From: Melitaea cinxia
Lineage: Eukaryota; Arthropoda; Insecta; Lepidoptera; Nymphalidae
NCBI RefSeq assembly: GCF_905220565.1
Contig: NC_059402.1
Span: 11,037,501 to 11,101,500 of the forward strand
Reading direction: 5' to 3'
DNA length: 64,000 bases
Notes under the pieces: generated by a model
What the model was told of the DNA's origin: nothing
The model's input: the letters and a program-made list of their open reading frames with translations, nothing else
The model's database searches: none
Made by a program: the position numbers and the translations under genes
Part shown: positions 1-11,488 of the stretch, in pieces
Position numbering within the stretch: position 1 is the first letter of the stretch
Layout: each line of letters starts with the position of its first letter

Positions 1-969
1 ACCTGGTATAACTAATTGTGTTCACACTGAGCTAGACCAGTGGATACTTTTATCCCAAAATTCAGTACTGATTCTTTGAAAGAGTGAACGAAAGTCAAAA
101 TATGCAATGTCCAAAGTTTATTACACGTAAATTTGCGTTGGCTCGCGGATGTTGAATCCAATTAATTAAAATTGAAAATTTTAATTTATTTATTTTAAAT
201 TAGTAGTCCAGAGCTGTCAATAGCAACAAAACTTCCCGCGTAAGGATTTAAACGAGTACTTCTTGAAAAATGGCGCGCTTTATCGGAAAAAGTAGAATTA
301 AAATTCTTTCCCCTAAATTGAGACCATTCGTTTAACATTACGTTTAGACTTCTTGTATACCTACTTCGTGCTACGAACGAACGAATTTTACGAACTATTT
401 CTAGAATCAATAATCGATAAGTTCAAGGTAAGCCTGCATAATTTATATTTAAATGAATTAATTTAAGCATATTTTAAAAATAAGAGATTTTAAAAATTGA
501 GTTTCGATATTTTTAAAACCTATTTTTAATAGTTACAAAAGAAAATTCCGATAAGCATTACGTAAATGACGTATTTATAGGTATAAAATGAATGCGTGTT
601 TTCTTCAGCCGACGCCATTGATTTCTGTCAATCGAGCCACGTGCCGCTTGACACATAATTAATTATATGTGTCGATTGTCCTCGATTCTGAAATCGACTT
701 TTATTGACACTATTCTATTAATTGTCATTTTAAAGAAAATAATACATACAAATAATATGTATCTAACATATCGTCGGTGATATTGTAATACCGCGTAACT
801 AACACTTGCTAATACAAACCGCGTAACTACAAAAACATCAAAATTGAGATTTCCTACGTAGAGGCTCTTACACTTATCCCAGAAGCCACTTAACCAAATA
901 TGTGGTGGTGCAAAAAAAAATTTTGCTATCATTTCTCTGAATTACCCCCAGACTTGATGACAGATAATG
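1..969. other. Intergenic, no gene seen
   Basis: A+T-rich sequence. A 71-residue open frame at 195-410 on minus has no start in good context, no splice partner and no family I recognise, so it is not called. No RNA gene or repeat family recognised. Confidence 0.5.
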
Positions 970-1409
970 TGTTTGCAGGCAAACGAAGAAAAGCCAACTT
1001 CAATTATATCGACAAGTAGTACAACGTAGGTAGACGAAAAAATACTCAAGTAAAAACGCATTATCAAAGATTACTTCAAAATTTGTAATCAGATCTCGAT
1101 GCAATTTAAATGTGACCACATGATAAACATCGGCTTTCGATTAAATTAAAAATCATCAAAATCGGTACACCCAGTAAAAATTTATGCGGATTTTCGAGAG
1201 TATCCCTCGATTTTTCTGGGATCCCATCATCAGATCCTGGTTTCCTTATCATGGTACTAAACTAGGGATATCTCCTTTTCAACAAAAAAAGAATTATCAA
1301 AATCGGTTCATAAACGACAAAGTTATCCCCGAACCTACATAAAAAAAAAAAAATATATATATGGTCGAATTGAGTAACCTCCTTCTTTTTTGAAGTCGGT
1401 TAAAAATAA
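970..1409 (+). mobile_element. MITE-like element with AACCGACTTCAA-type ends, copy 1
   Basis: It begins after a TTTGCAGGCAAACGAAG stretch, close to an imperfect AACTTCAATT, and ends in TTTGAAGTCGGTTAAAAA, so the ends are inverted copies of each other. The interior (for example GATCCCATCATCAGATCC and ATCAAAATCGGTTCATAAAC) recurs in copies at 6325, 12325 (minus), 16975, 18925 (minus, partial) and 41935 (minus). No coding capacity, hence a non-autonomous element; the superfamily is not assigned. Confidence 0.7.
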
Positions 1410-1922
1410 TAATAGATTATTCTTTTAAGAAATATAAAAGTTGGTGTTCTAAACATTGTACAACAAACTCCAATGTCTTTCTATCGAACATAATAACAAC
1501 CTTTGTGATCTAGCGTTATAATAAATTTCTGGTCAATGCTTTGAAAGGAGATGTATTAAAAAAAACGAACGGCTAATCTCAATACTTGGAAAAGATAATC
1601 AAAAAGAAGGATACAAGACTAGAAAAGGAAATCGAGCTTAAGCACTTCGATAATAAATGCTGTCAAATGAAACCAAAGTCTGAAAAAGCTTTAGGTTCTA
1701 CATGTAACTGTTTATTTTGTGTTTCTAATGAAATTTTACTTTTCGACAGCAGATTTTGAGACGTTTTCGGATCATGACATAGACGAAGAAAAAATCTTAA
1801 GCAATTACGAGTAACTTGCAGGAATGATCAATTTCGATAAATTTTTGAAAATGCAATAGAGCGAAAGTATTTTTTTTGACCCTCAACTTAATAAATAATT
1901 AATAAATTAACGACTGTATCAC
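1410..1922. other. Intergenic, nothing recognised
   Basis: A+T-rich, no long reading frame and no repeat family found in this window. Confidence 0.4.
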
Positions 1923-2253
1923 GAATGGATCATAAAAAAAAAACCAAGTAAATAAATGGGTAGTCATGTTACAGTTCAGTTGACTTCATCACAGCAAAAT
2001 AATACTGTTTTCAAGCAGTATTGTGTTCCTGTTGGTGAGTAAGGTGACCTGAGCTCCTGGGGGGATTGGGGATTGGGTCGGCAACGCGCTTGCGATGCTT
2101 CTGGTGTTGCAGGCGTCTATAAGCTACGGTAATCGCTTACCATCAGGTGAGCCGTACGCTTGTTTGCCGACCTAGTGACATAAAAAAAAAGAATGGATCA
2201 TAAAAAAAAACCAAGTAAATAAATGGGTAGTCATATTACAGTTCAGTTGACTT
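1923..2253 (-). repeat. Short interspersed repeat (family F) between two 63-64-bp direct repeats
   Basis: The block 1987-2175 is a minus-orientation copy of a family recognisable by GGCTCACCTGATGGTAAGC and CTGCAACACCAGAAGCATCG; plus copies lie at 2364, 14031, 57672 and 61023 and another minus copy at 35423. It is flanked by near-identical direct repeats at 1923-1986 and 2191-2253, beginning GAATGGATCATAAAAAAAA and ending CAGTTCAGTTGACTT. These are far longer than a normal target-site duplication. Confidence 0.7.
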
Positions 2254-2363
2254 AAGACTATAAAAAGATTATAAAAGTAAAATACTGTTGTAAACAACAG
2301 GTTCGTTTTTTATTTTGTGGTATGTAAATGTAAGCTTTTTTTATTATTTTATTATATAAAACT

Positions 2364-2620
2364 AGGTTGGCAAACAAGCATACGGCTCACCTGATGGTAA
2401 GCAATTACCGTAAGTTATAGACGCGTGCAACACCAGAAGTATCGCAAGCGCTTTGCCAACCCTACCCCCAACTCTTTCCAGGATCTCTGTTCACACAGGA
2501 ACACAACACTGCTCGAACGCAGTATTATTTTGTTGTGATCTTCTGTACGGTCGAAGTACTTCTTCAGTGGGGCTACTCCAGGTTTTGAACAGGATTTTTC
2601 CTGTTATGCCCTACCTAACT
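2364..2620 (+). repeat. Family F short interspersed repeat
   Basis: The longest copy of the family here. It runs from TAGGTTGGCAAACAAGC through ACGGCTCACCTGATGG to a CTGTTATGCCCTACCT end. No coding capacity. Its 3' portion carries a self-complementary segment also seen in the other copies. Confidence 0.65.
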
Positions 2621-4575
2621 TAAATTGAACAATATAAATAAAAACACTGCTTTAAAATTACTGCTGAAAGAAATTTTTTTTGTTCAAAAGGTTTATTGTA
2701 AAAAAAATGGATTCCAATTATTTAATTATTTAAATTCGATCTAAAAACCTTTCAATTTAATTCCTTTATTTGAATGAGCCTCAGTAGTATCAATAGAGGC
2801 GGTTCTATAAAATTGATTTCTAGAATAGAACAAATGTAAATAGGAACGACCTGTAATGCTTCTACTCTAGTTGGATTCAGGGTAATCTAGTTAGTTAGCT
2901 TATGTTTGATTTTATTCATGTCATAGATTGCATTGATAGGACTCGTTACGGTACAGCTCTTTTAATCTTATCAAGATTCTGTTAAAATTGATGGTATTGT
3001 CTGATTTGACGCATTCGTTCCCAGGTTAGGTGCTTACATTAATTTCAGCGATTTAATTTTATTTATATAGACATAGATATAGATAGATTAGATATAGATA
3101 GATTAGATATAAAAGATAATTTAAAGGAGGAATTACAAAGGTCCAAGGTCGCTCCACATTCAGACCAAGCTCAGACAGACACGTTGTTAATGTTTAATGA
3201 TGTGGCAGTCGATCGATGGTGTAGGCCGATCGGAACTACGTAGTTTATGTAGGACACTTATTAGCTTATGTCACTTTTTTATAAACCGACAATAAAACAA
3301 CAGTGTAGATATTCTGTTCTACAGTAAAAAAGGTGGTCTAATGATTGAAATGTACAAGATAAAAAAAACATTCAAAATAAGTTATGTCGAGAAATTGTGA
3401 AGTTTTTTCTAAAAAGGGAGGCAAACATTTTAACCTTAGCGTATTAATATATATGATGATAAACAATGGTTGATTTTGAATGTCAAAGTTACATAAATAT
3501 AATTCACTTAAGTACTTTGATTATTTACTTTAGGTGTAAGTGTTTTTGAATAAAATAGTAAGTTATAGTATCTTAATAAGTATGGTAATAATTCTAATAG
3601 ATAAGAAATACATTGAAAACCAATAGTCTTTTTATGACTGATTGTATAGTGCTATTATTATATTTGATTGTACCATGGAGAATATGTGATAATCGGCGCA
3701 ATCAATATATAACAGCCTTACTAAAAAAAAAAGTGGTAGAAATTTTGTTACTAACACTTTCAATACTATCTAACTATAAAAACATTAAAGTTAAAGATAT
3801 ACACTTATTAAATGTTGACTGACGCTAACAGATTATCAAGGAAAATTAATGGATATAGTTAATTTTTACATGCAAAAAGCAGACGTACGTTTACATACTC
3901 AAGCAGAGTCGTGCTGACACATACACATCTCTACACGAGTAATCTTTGAATATTACTTTCAACAACTTTTCACCATTTGCTATAGATGTAAATTTTATAA
4001 GTTTATTATAATTAAAATATGTTCATAACTTGATGTACCTTTATATATATTTAGACCTGCTGTATGGAATCATTTTATACTAAAACCGAAAGTATGACGT
4101 AAAAATTACAACTAAAAGAGCCATAAATATCAGTTTTTATTATAGTGTTTTCACTTATACCATTTATCTTGCTTTTTAATTATAAATAATTTTTATCAAA
4201 CTTATATTTATTTATTTTACTTGACTGCATAAGCCTGTTTTTATTGAGTAAAAAACTCCAGTTTTGACATTTATTGTTTACATCTTTATATTAAGCTCAA
4301 TGAAGCAACAAGTTCGCGTGTTTCGAAACCAGAATCGTTACTGAGATTAGCATAATAAAAGCTTTCCCAAAACACCACGAAACGATCGAAATCCATGTTC
4401 TTCAATAAAATAACATGCTTAAAAGTTTAGAGTTGAAAAATTATCTATAGGAATTTTATGAAAAAGAAAGACTTGTTTTTGATAAATTCAATCACTATAG
4501 AGCGCGTACAATTTTTTTTGTCTATATTTTTTAACTAGTTGTGCTCCGCGGTTTCAACCGCGTTAATTTGAGGAA
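2621..4575. other. Intergenic, microsatellite and weak open frames
   Basis: There is an AGATAGATT/AGATAT-type microsatellite at about 3063-3116. An open frame at 3613-3822 (plus) has a hydrophobic segment followed by basic residues, slightly like the last loop of a chemoreceptor, but it lacks a clear start and splice partners. At about 4536 a TAGTTGTGCTCCGCGGTTT sequence looks like the CTAG end of a minus Helitron-like element, cut short next to the LINE that follows. Confidence 0.4.
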
Positions 4576-5625
4576 GAATGTCAGTCAGTCAGTCAGTCAG
4601 ATCAGCCTATTGCAGTCCACTGCTGGACATAGGCCTCCCCAAGTTCGTGCCAGACATCCCCGTTTTCTGTAATCCTCATCCAGCTTACACCGGCAATCTT
4701 ATGTAGATTGTCGGTCCAACGGGCCGGAGGACGTCCCACACTGCGTTTGCCAAGATGCGGTCTCCACTTCAGGACCCGTCTGCTCCAATGGCCATCGGTC
4801 CTATGACACAGATGACCAGCCCACTGCCATTTCAACTTGCTAATTCTGTGAGCTATGTCGGTTACTTTCGTTCTCTCGCGGATAGTCTCATTTCTAATCT
4901 TATCTTTGAGAGAGACCCCAAGCATAGCCCGTTCCATTGCACGTTGAGCGACTTTAAACTTGTGGACCAGTCCCTTCGTCAACGTCCACGTCTCGGCTCC
5001 GTATGTTAACACAAGCAGGACGCATTGCTCGAAGACTTTTGTCTTCAAGCATTGCGGAAGCTTCGAAGTGAAGACTCGACGAGGCCTGCCAAACACCGCC
5101 CAGCCCAACCGAATCCTCCTATCGGTCTCCTTCTCGAAGTTGTTGCGGCCTAGTTGGATAGTATGGCCTAGGTAAATATAATCCTGGACTCTCTGCAGGA
5201 TGTCATATCGACTGGCGATGTATTGAAGTACTGAGATGTATGTACGACGCGGGGACGATGACCGTTCATATCGGGGACCAGAGAACAAGACCCATTTTCC
5301 TCCGGCGTGGGGTAAGACTGGGAAGTGTAATATCACCGAAACTATTTACTACTACGCTGGAGGATGTCTTTAAGACCTTGGGTGGGGGGGGGGGGGAATG
5401 CGGCATCAACGTCAACGGCGAATACATCTCTCACCTTCGTTTTGCCGACGATATCGTCATCTTTGCGGATACGTTGGATGAGCTAGGCCAAATGCTGGCC
5501 GGCCTAAACGAGTCCGTGTCGGTCTCGGTATGAACTTGGACAAAACGAAAGTTATGTTTAAGAACCAAGTCATACCGAGACCGTTATTGGTCGATGGCAC
5601 CCTTCTAGAAGGAAAAACGTACTAA
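4576..5625. mobile_element. RTE-clade LINE fragment, 5'-inverted (twin-priming type)
   Basis: This is the 3' part of a non-LTR retrotransposon in two opposed pieces. Minus strand, about 5200 down to 4602, encodes the end of the reverse-transcriptase ORF: VQDYIYLGHTIQLGR, YGAETWTLTKG, VGRPPARWTDNL, then GEAYVQQW and a stop. A (CTGA)n tail follows at 4576-4600, as usual for RTE elements. Plus strand, about 5205-5613, encodes the segment directly upstream in the protein, with the RT catalytic motif FADDIVIF and then the PLLVDGTLLE boundary. The two pieces abut exactly where the protein would be continuous, so the 5' part was inverted during insertion. A poly-G run near 5385 and small frame breaks show it is dead. 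Confidence 0.85.
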
Positions 5626-5953
5626 AATATTTTTAAAGTATTACTGTGCAACTCGGGCGACTTATAAAGACGCGCGACAAGACACGGCGTCGTTTCGTTT
5701 GATGTTACATTATCTCCTAAATTATACGAGGAAGTAAATTTCTATAAAAGACAAAGTTTTGTCTTCATAAAATTGCCTTGTTGGTGAAATATTTTTCATT
5801 CGTTAGGATTCATATGCCTGGCTAATAATAATGCAACAAAATTATCTTAAATTTTTTTGTGATCATTAATTTGTTGCGGAGTTTTTTAAAATTATGATAT
5901 CTTCTAAAATATTAATTGAAATCAAATGATATCAAGTACAATTTTGTTAAGAA

Positions 5954-6007
5954 ATACTTATATGAATAACGTATTTATTTGGATAAATACGTTATTCGTA
6001 TAAGTAT
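5954..6007. repeat. 25-bp-arm hairpin
   Basis: Arms 5954-5978 and 5983-6007 are complementary with one mismatch around a TTGG loop; part of the arm (ATACTTATATGAAT) is copied again just after. It lies in non-coding A+T-rich DNA with no gene nearby. It may be a short MITE remnant or a hairpin RNA source; nothing else supports either. Confidence 0.6.
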
Positions 6008-6324
6008 TCATATAAGTATGTCATGTCTATAAAACGCCCTTCGCAAATAATGTGATTTTTAGAACAAATTTGATTGAAAAAACTTATATGAGTTGGTCTT
6101 TAAAGATATTTGAGAAAACTTATCCTGTTGCGGATTTTTTTTCTTAAACGGCGATCAACTCCGTCATACATCTTTTTTGGGTAGCTATAACTGTTTACGA
6201 CGCATACGCAACGGAAGCTTTCAATAATTTCAATTTTCAAATGTGTTTATTGTTTAAAATGTAGTTGTGGTGTACAATAAAGTATGTATAAATAAATAAA
6301 TAAATAAAAATAAATAAATAATTG

Positions 6325-6665
6325 TTTGTTCGCAAACAAAAAAAAACCGACTTCAATTACATCGGCAAGTAAATTAACGAGAAAATAGTCAAGTAAATAC
6401 GCGTTATCAAACATAAGCATCACCAGTCGATTAAAACAATAATCATCAAAATCGATCGAAGAAAAAATAATCAAGTAAATACGCATTATCAGATACAATT
6501 CGAAAAGTACTAGTCAGATCTTGATTAAATTTAAATAGAACTACATCTACACGACACGCACCACCTTTCGATTAAAAAGAATTCATCGAAATTGGTCCAC
6601 CTAGTCAAAATGTCTGAAGCAACATACATTTAAAAAAATAATATCGAATTGAGAACCTATAGACA
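6325..6665 (+). mobile_element. MITE-like element, copy 2
   Basis: It starts near GTTTGTTCGCAAACAAAAAA and AACCGACTTCAATTACATCG and shares its interior with the copy at 970. The right end is degraded: the terminal TTGAAGTCGGTT is missing. Confidence 0.6.
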
Positions 6666-6831
6666 TAATTATACTTAAAAAATAAATAATAATGTACGGC
6701 ATAAAAATAAAAAAATCAAATATAATTCATATTGAATTACTCGTCAAAAAGGCTGCCAACTTAATAATAAGATCATGTATGCTTAAAGTTTTTTAATGAA
6801 TGTGACAAGTATGAAAACTTAACGTGGATGA

Positions 6832-7098
6832 ATCTGCGAAGAAAATACTGAACAGTTTTGGGTGAAATTTATCTATTCACTCTTTATTTTAAGTGCTTCG
6901 TTAGTTATATACAGAATGACTATAGCTATACAGTTTATTATTAAACAAATAAAAATAATATCTATTAATAATTCAAATGTGACATTTTTATTATCACTAA
7001 CTGACGCGGTCGTTAAATATGTACCATGTTTAAGTTATATTTCTTGTAAAGTCTTAACTAAATACATCATCAATCAACATAATATACAAATTACTTAG
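6832..7098 (+). pseudogene. Possible chemoreceptor-derived open frame
   Basis: A 78-residue open frame (6862-7098), extendable in frame to 6832, has two hydrophobic stretches (FIYSLFILSASLVIY and VTFLLSLTDAVVKYV) separated by a short polar loop. That pattern resembles the first membrane segments of insect gustatory receptors. No start codon in good context or matching downstream exon was found. A chance frame in A+T-rich DNA is equally possible. Confidence 0.18.
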
Positions 7099-8995
7099 AA
7101 AATTCTTTCGTCTTTGTATTTCATTTAATTCCAAAAATAAAAATCAAGATTAACCACATTTCCTACACTTACTCTTTAGTTTTTATCAATATGCAATTTA
7201 CAAAATATTTCCTGTTTAGACGTTAAAATAAAATGTACTTTTTCTCAGTTTTTTTTTTTGTTAATAAATTTGAAAAGTACAAAACATTTATAAGGATTAT
7301 ATATATAATTATGTGTTACATTTTTATACCTTATTTTACCTCTTTAGTGGATTAATTTCCAAAAGTTCTGTTTTAAATGACACAGTATAAAATCAATAAG
7401 TATAAATTAAAATTTCAACCATTACTGGCTTAAGCTGGGCATTGATTGTGTTAGTCAGATATCGTATTTTAAATATACGAGGTTAGATAGTATTTGTGAG
7501 TACTTATATTAGTTTGGATGTTCCGGACATTATTGATACCGAATTTTCGAAAAATGAAGTTTGTCAAGGCAAAATCACATTTAGCAAAACAAGGCAGTGG
7601 ACAATTCTTACGGCTTAACTATAAAGGAATAAGGAAACCAAAATAATATATTATTTACTTGTAGATCTTTAAAAAGGCTAGAGAAAAGTTCGCAATGTCG
7701 ATTAGTTCGATGGAATTGTTTGTCTCAATATTGTTATACCAAACCTAACATCCTACGTTTGCGGCACCTATTTTACCTAAGTATGTATATTTCTCTAGAA
7801 ATTTCAAGAAGATAAAAACTCTCATTTATAAGTGAATATCACAGTTTAAGATAAAACCACCATCAAAAATTTAGAACATGGCAAAATGACGTGAAAACGT
7901 AGCTCTTTATAAATATGTAGTTGTTACCCGCGTATTCACCAACATGTGAAGAGATAAATTATATTACAAATATTTTAATAATTTTACCACTAAAATTACT
8001 ATATAATATAATATATCAAAATAAATTGTTTAGAAAAATCGAATAGTTGCTCCTAAGTTTTCCAGATTAATAAGTTTTAAGCTAAAATAGGCAGATGATT
8101 GTGAGATCAACTAGCGTCGAGTTTTGTCGGAAATAAAAATAAGTTTTTAATATGTAATGTAAATCCTTACTGCAAATAAGAGAAACGAATGAGAAAGTAA
8201 CAATAAATATGAATATTATTTATAAAACTTGTTGTAACTTTTGTAACAAGTTGTAACAAGGCTTAGCTAAGCAGTGTGTTCACGTCAATTTGTTTCTAAA
8301 TAGTTTAATCTGAATGTGACAAAAAGCCTAGATCTAAAATAAACAGACATCTAGATAATGTGGTGTGATAACGGGCGGGGCATCAATTCGGTGAAAAGGC
8401 CAACATAAAATAATATTCATGACCACGCAACATTCAACCCCACCTCTAAAAGCCAAGCCTTTACACGCCACTAACGTCAGATATTATAATCAGACACATT
8501 TATATATACAATGTATATAATATACAGGCAATTAGAGAGAATATTTTTTATATTAACAATGTAGCCTTTACTGTAGGTAATGCGTGTAATAAGGGTATAT
8601 ATAATACATTTTCCAACAGAATGCATGTTGAAGTATGTGCATTTTAATAATGCAGAAAGCACTACGATAGCCATGCAATGATAACAATTAAAGCACAATC
8701 GAGGCATGAAAGTATTTATGTTATTATACGTGGCTGAAATTAAACTATGACTCAGGATTCATGTTATCATCGCTTGTACGACTATTTATTGATTTGTAAA
8801 CCCAACAAAAGATATTATCATACACAAACACACATATGTATGTTCGTTGTTATTTGTTGCAGTCAAAGAATAAATATTCAGTGACTATTAAGTTAATTGG
8901 TTTTTAAATGTCTTTATATAACGTTCTTAGTCCGACAAGGTGTTTTTTTTACTAAGCTTTATATTTTAATGGTTCATTCCCAGTATAAACAAAAG
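7099..8995. other. Intergenic, nothing recognised
   Basis: A+T-rich DNA without convincing coding frames. A duplicated TTGTAAC motif occurs near 8232-8258. The open frame at 8477-8707 (minus) shows no family signature and is not called. Confidence 0.4.
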
Positions 8996-9196
8996 TGCCT
9001 GGGTGACCGAGCTTAGCTCGGTATTTTTATTAAATCGTTTAAATTGATAAAATATGAATAATATATTCCGATTTTACCGACGTAATAATGATAAAAAAAT
9101 GAACTGGTTATTTAAATAAAAAATCATGAGTGATAAGAAAAAAAAAAAGGAAAATTGGAGCCGTTTCCGAGATTCAGATTATATATCTATATTATA

Positions 9197-9857
9197 CTAG
9201 CTGACCCGGCGAACTTCGTATCGCCTAACACAAACTTTATCCTATGGTATTAAAGTTCAAATTAACTTTTAAGTATTATCACAAAATTTGTATGGGAGTA
9301 TAGAAAAGTGTTGTTTTTAGACTTTTTGAATCCATAGCTGTGACCGCCGCGTTGGCGCAGCGGTCACAGCTATGGATTGTGTCGGTTGCGCTGGCGGTTG
9401 CGGGTTCGATCCCCGCACATGACATACATTTGTATTGGCCATACAGATGTTTGCCATGGTCTGGGTGTTTGTGCAGTCCTTGTGGGTCTTCCCACCGTGC
9501 CTCGGAGAGCACGTTAAGCCGTCGGTCCCGGTTGTTATCATGTACACCTGATAGCGATCGTTACTCATAGTAGGGAATATATCCGCCAACCCGCATTGGA
9601 GCAGCGTGGTGGATTAAGCTCTGATCCTTCTCCTACATGGGGAAAGAGGCCTATGCCCAACAGTGGGATAATACAGGCTGAAGCGAATTAGACTTTTTCA
9701 GGAAATTTAAAATTTTTTTTTTAAGAATTTTTCTCTCCGTAAGAACCATCCTCGTACTTCAAGGAATATTTTAAAAAAAGATTTAGCGAAATCGGTCCAA
9801 CCGTTCTCGAGTTTTGCGCTTAGCAACACATTCAGCGACTCATTTTTATATTATAGA
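9197..9857 (-). mobile_element. Helitron-like non-autonomous element holding a SINE
   Basis: Read on minus it starts with TCTATAATATAAAAATG and ends ACGAAGTTCGCCGGGTCAG followed by CTAG, with T next, which fits the TC...CTRR ends and A/T insertion site of Helitrons. Its interior is split by the SINE at 9328-9687. No Rep/helicase coding sequence. Confidence 0.6.
9328..9687 (+). mobile_element. tRNA-derived SINE (family A) with 11-bp TSD and 5' fold-back
   Basis: The pol III promoter boxes are visible: A box around TTGGCGCAGCGG and B box GGTTCGATCCCC. The body has TCATAGTAGGGAATATATCC and the tail GAGGCCTATGCCCAACAGTG resembles the 3' end of the RTE LINE in this window. It is bracketed by TTAGACTTTTT at 9317-9327 and 9688-9698, a clear target-site duplication. 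The first 23 bases (9329-9351) are an inverted copy of 9356-9378, which is the true SINE start, with one mismatch. Confidence 0.85.
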
Positions 9858-10366
9858 TATAAAATCGAAAGGTCATCACTCATCACGAAATATCCGAACT
9901 ATAACAGCTATAAACTTGAAATTTGGCAAGTAGGCCCTATAGGGCGTAGACATCTGCTAAGAACAGATTTTACGAAACTCGACCCCTAAGGGGGTAAAAC
10001 GGGGGTTGCAAGTTTGTATGAAAGTCCTATGTTTTTGAAGTAAGAGACTTGAAATTTAAAATGTATGCTCTATAGATGGTGTCTAAATAATGTATCTTTA
10101 GAAATCAACTCCCTTTTGGAGTTAAAACGGAGGATGGTAGGTTGAGTCACTTATCACGAAATCTCCGAAACTATAACAGCTACAAACTTGAAATTTGGCA
10201 GGTAGGTTTCTTATAGGGCGTAGACATCCGCTAAGAATTTTATGAACCTCGATCCCTAAAGGGATAAAACGGGGGTTGAAAGTTCGTATGTTTTTGAAGT
10301 AAGAGACTTGAAATTTAAAATGTATGCTCTATAGATGCTGAGGAGGTGTCCAAATAATGCATCGTA

Positions 10367-10953
10367 ATCCATATATATAAAAGAGAAAGGTCACTGACTC
10401 ATCACGAGAACTCAAAAACTGCTGAGAACTCAAAATCCATCCAGGATGGACAAAAATGAAATTTGGCAGGGAGGTAAATTATAGTTAGTAGACGTCCGCT
10501 AAGAACGGATTTTGCGACATTCCACCGCTATGGGGGTTTAATTGGGGTAGAAAGTTTGTATGAAACATATACAGCAGCTATAAGTTCGCCTGATAGGTTA
10601 TTCATACTGCAGCCTGAAAATAAAACTAAAAATGTGGTGTATAGAGAGGTTTTATAAAAATAACCATTAAATTATACTAAATTGTGCCTATAAAAAGTTG
10701 TTCAGTGTGATAAGCATTTCAAGTGACTGAAATAAAAAAATAATTTGCGTTAAACATCTTGATAGTAATGCATATCTTCATAACCACGCGGACGTAATTA
10801 GCGAAAGTATTTACCAACGGAGAGAGGGCTGGCTTCAAGACGAAAGTTTACGGAACGGCTAAGCCGATTTTGATGAGAGTTTCACTGGAAGTTTGTCGGG
10901 AAAACTTTGTGCCACACTGATTTCAACGTGGGCGAAGCCGCGGGCTCAGCTAG
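10367..10953 (+). mobile_element. Helitron-like non-autonomous element
   Basis: It starts ATCCATATATATAAAAGAG and ends GGCGAAGCCGCGGGCTCAG then CTAG, followed by T. The ends match Helitron rules and the tail matches other copies in the window. No coding capacity. Confidence 0.6.
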
Positions 10954-11170
10954 TATATATATGTATACGAGAATTGCTCGTTTAATAGTATATGATATAA
11001 TAGTAACAATCAACATAAAAAATCGTTTGTTGTAAATTTTGTTGTTTTTAACAATAGTACAGAGGTCGTTGATTTGACTAAAAGAAAATGATGAAATGAA
11101 AATAAAATATGAACATTATATTTAGAGGTTACTTGATATTAGTATAAAATTAAGTCGAGTTTGTATTTCC

Positions 11171-11455
11171 ATGACTGATAGTTCTAGAACTGCTTTACAG
11201 CTTGTCAAAGGCCTTTCTTATGATAGGGAAGGGTTGGAGCCTAATTTGTTCCGTCGTTTCGTTAGGTCTTGGCAAAGATACATTATTAAGAATTTCTTTT
11301 TGAACATGCTGATGGAAAAGAAAGTTTTCTATTATCACACACGAGGTAAAAACTATTACTTTGTACTATACTGTGTACTATTTATTACATTATTATTTAA
11401 TACTTTTTACTTTGTAATATTTACTTTTTACTTGATGAAAATTTTTAATACATAA
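11171..11455 (+). other. Unrecognised open frame, possibly one exon
   Basis: It opens with an ATG. The first 60 residues look protein-like (DREGLEPNLFRRFVRSWQRY) and a possible splice donor (CACACGAG then GTAAAA) follows at about 11344; after it the frame turns into low-complexity hydrophobic sequence. I do not recognise the family. It may be an orphan exon or transposon remnant. Confidence 0.2.
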
Positions 11456-11488
11456 AATAAATTCGATTCGATACAGGTAAGCGTTATT

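Larger units (their letters stand above)
8996..11005. mobile_element. Nested repeat complex: family D element broken by Helitron-like insertions
   Basis: The left part (8996-9196) and right part (10954-11005) together match one uninterrupted element at 45347-45835: it opens with CCTGGGTGACCGAGCTTAGC, containing the short palindrome ACCGAGCTTAGCTCGGT at 9006-9022, and closes with GAATTGCTCGTTTAATAGTA. Between them sit a minus Helitron-like element (9197-9857), a twofold repeat of about 280 bp (about 9863-10366) and a plus Helitron-like element (10367-10953). The Helitron at 9197 itself holds a SINE. So at least three layers of insertion are readable. Confidence 0.7.

Noticed and set aside
195..410. 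71-residue minus open frame rich in Arg and Ser
   Set aside because: No splice sites, start context, family signature or neighbour exons; fits chance.
5240..5533. Plus open frame with FADDIVIF as a separate gene
   Set aside because: It is the inverted 5' part of the RTE LINE, not a host gene.
9340..9420. A functional tRNA gene
   Set aside because: Only the A and B boxes are tRNA-like; stems do not close and a SINE body and tail follow. The same applies to 37941, 44022, 49572 and 53225.
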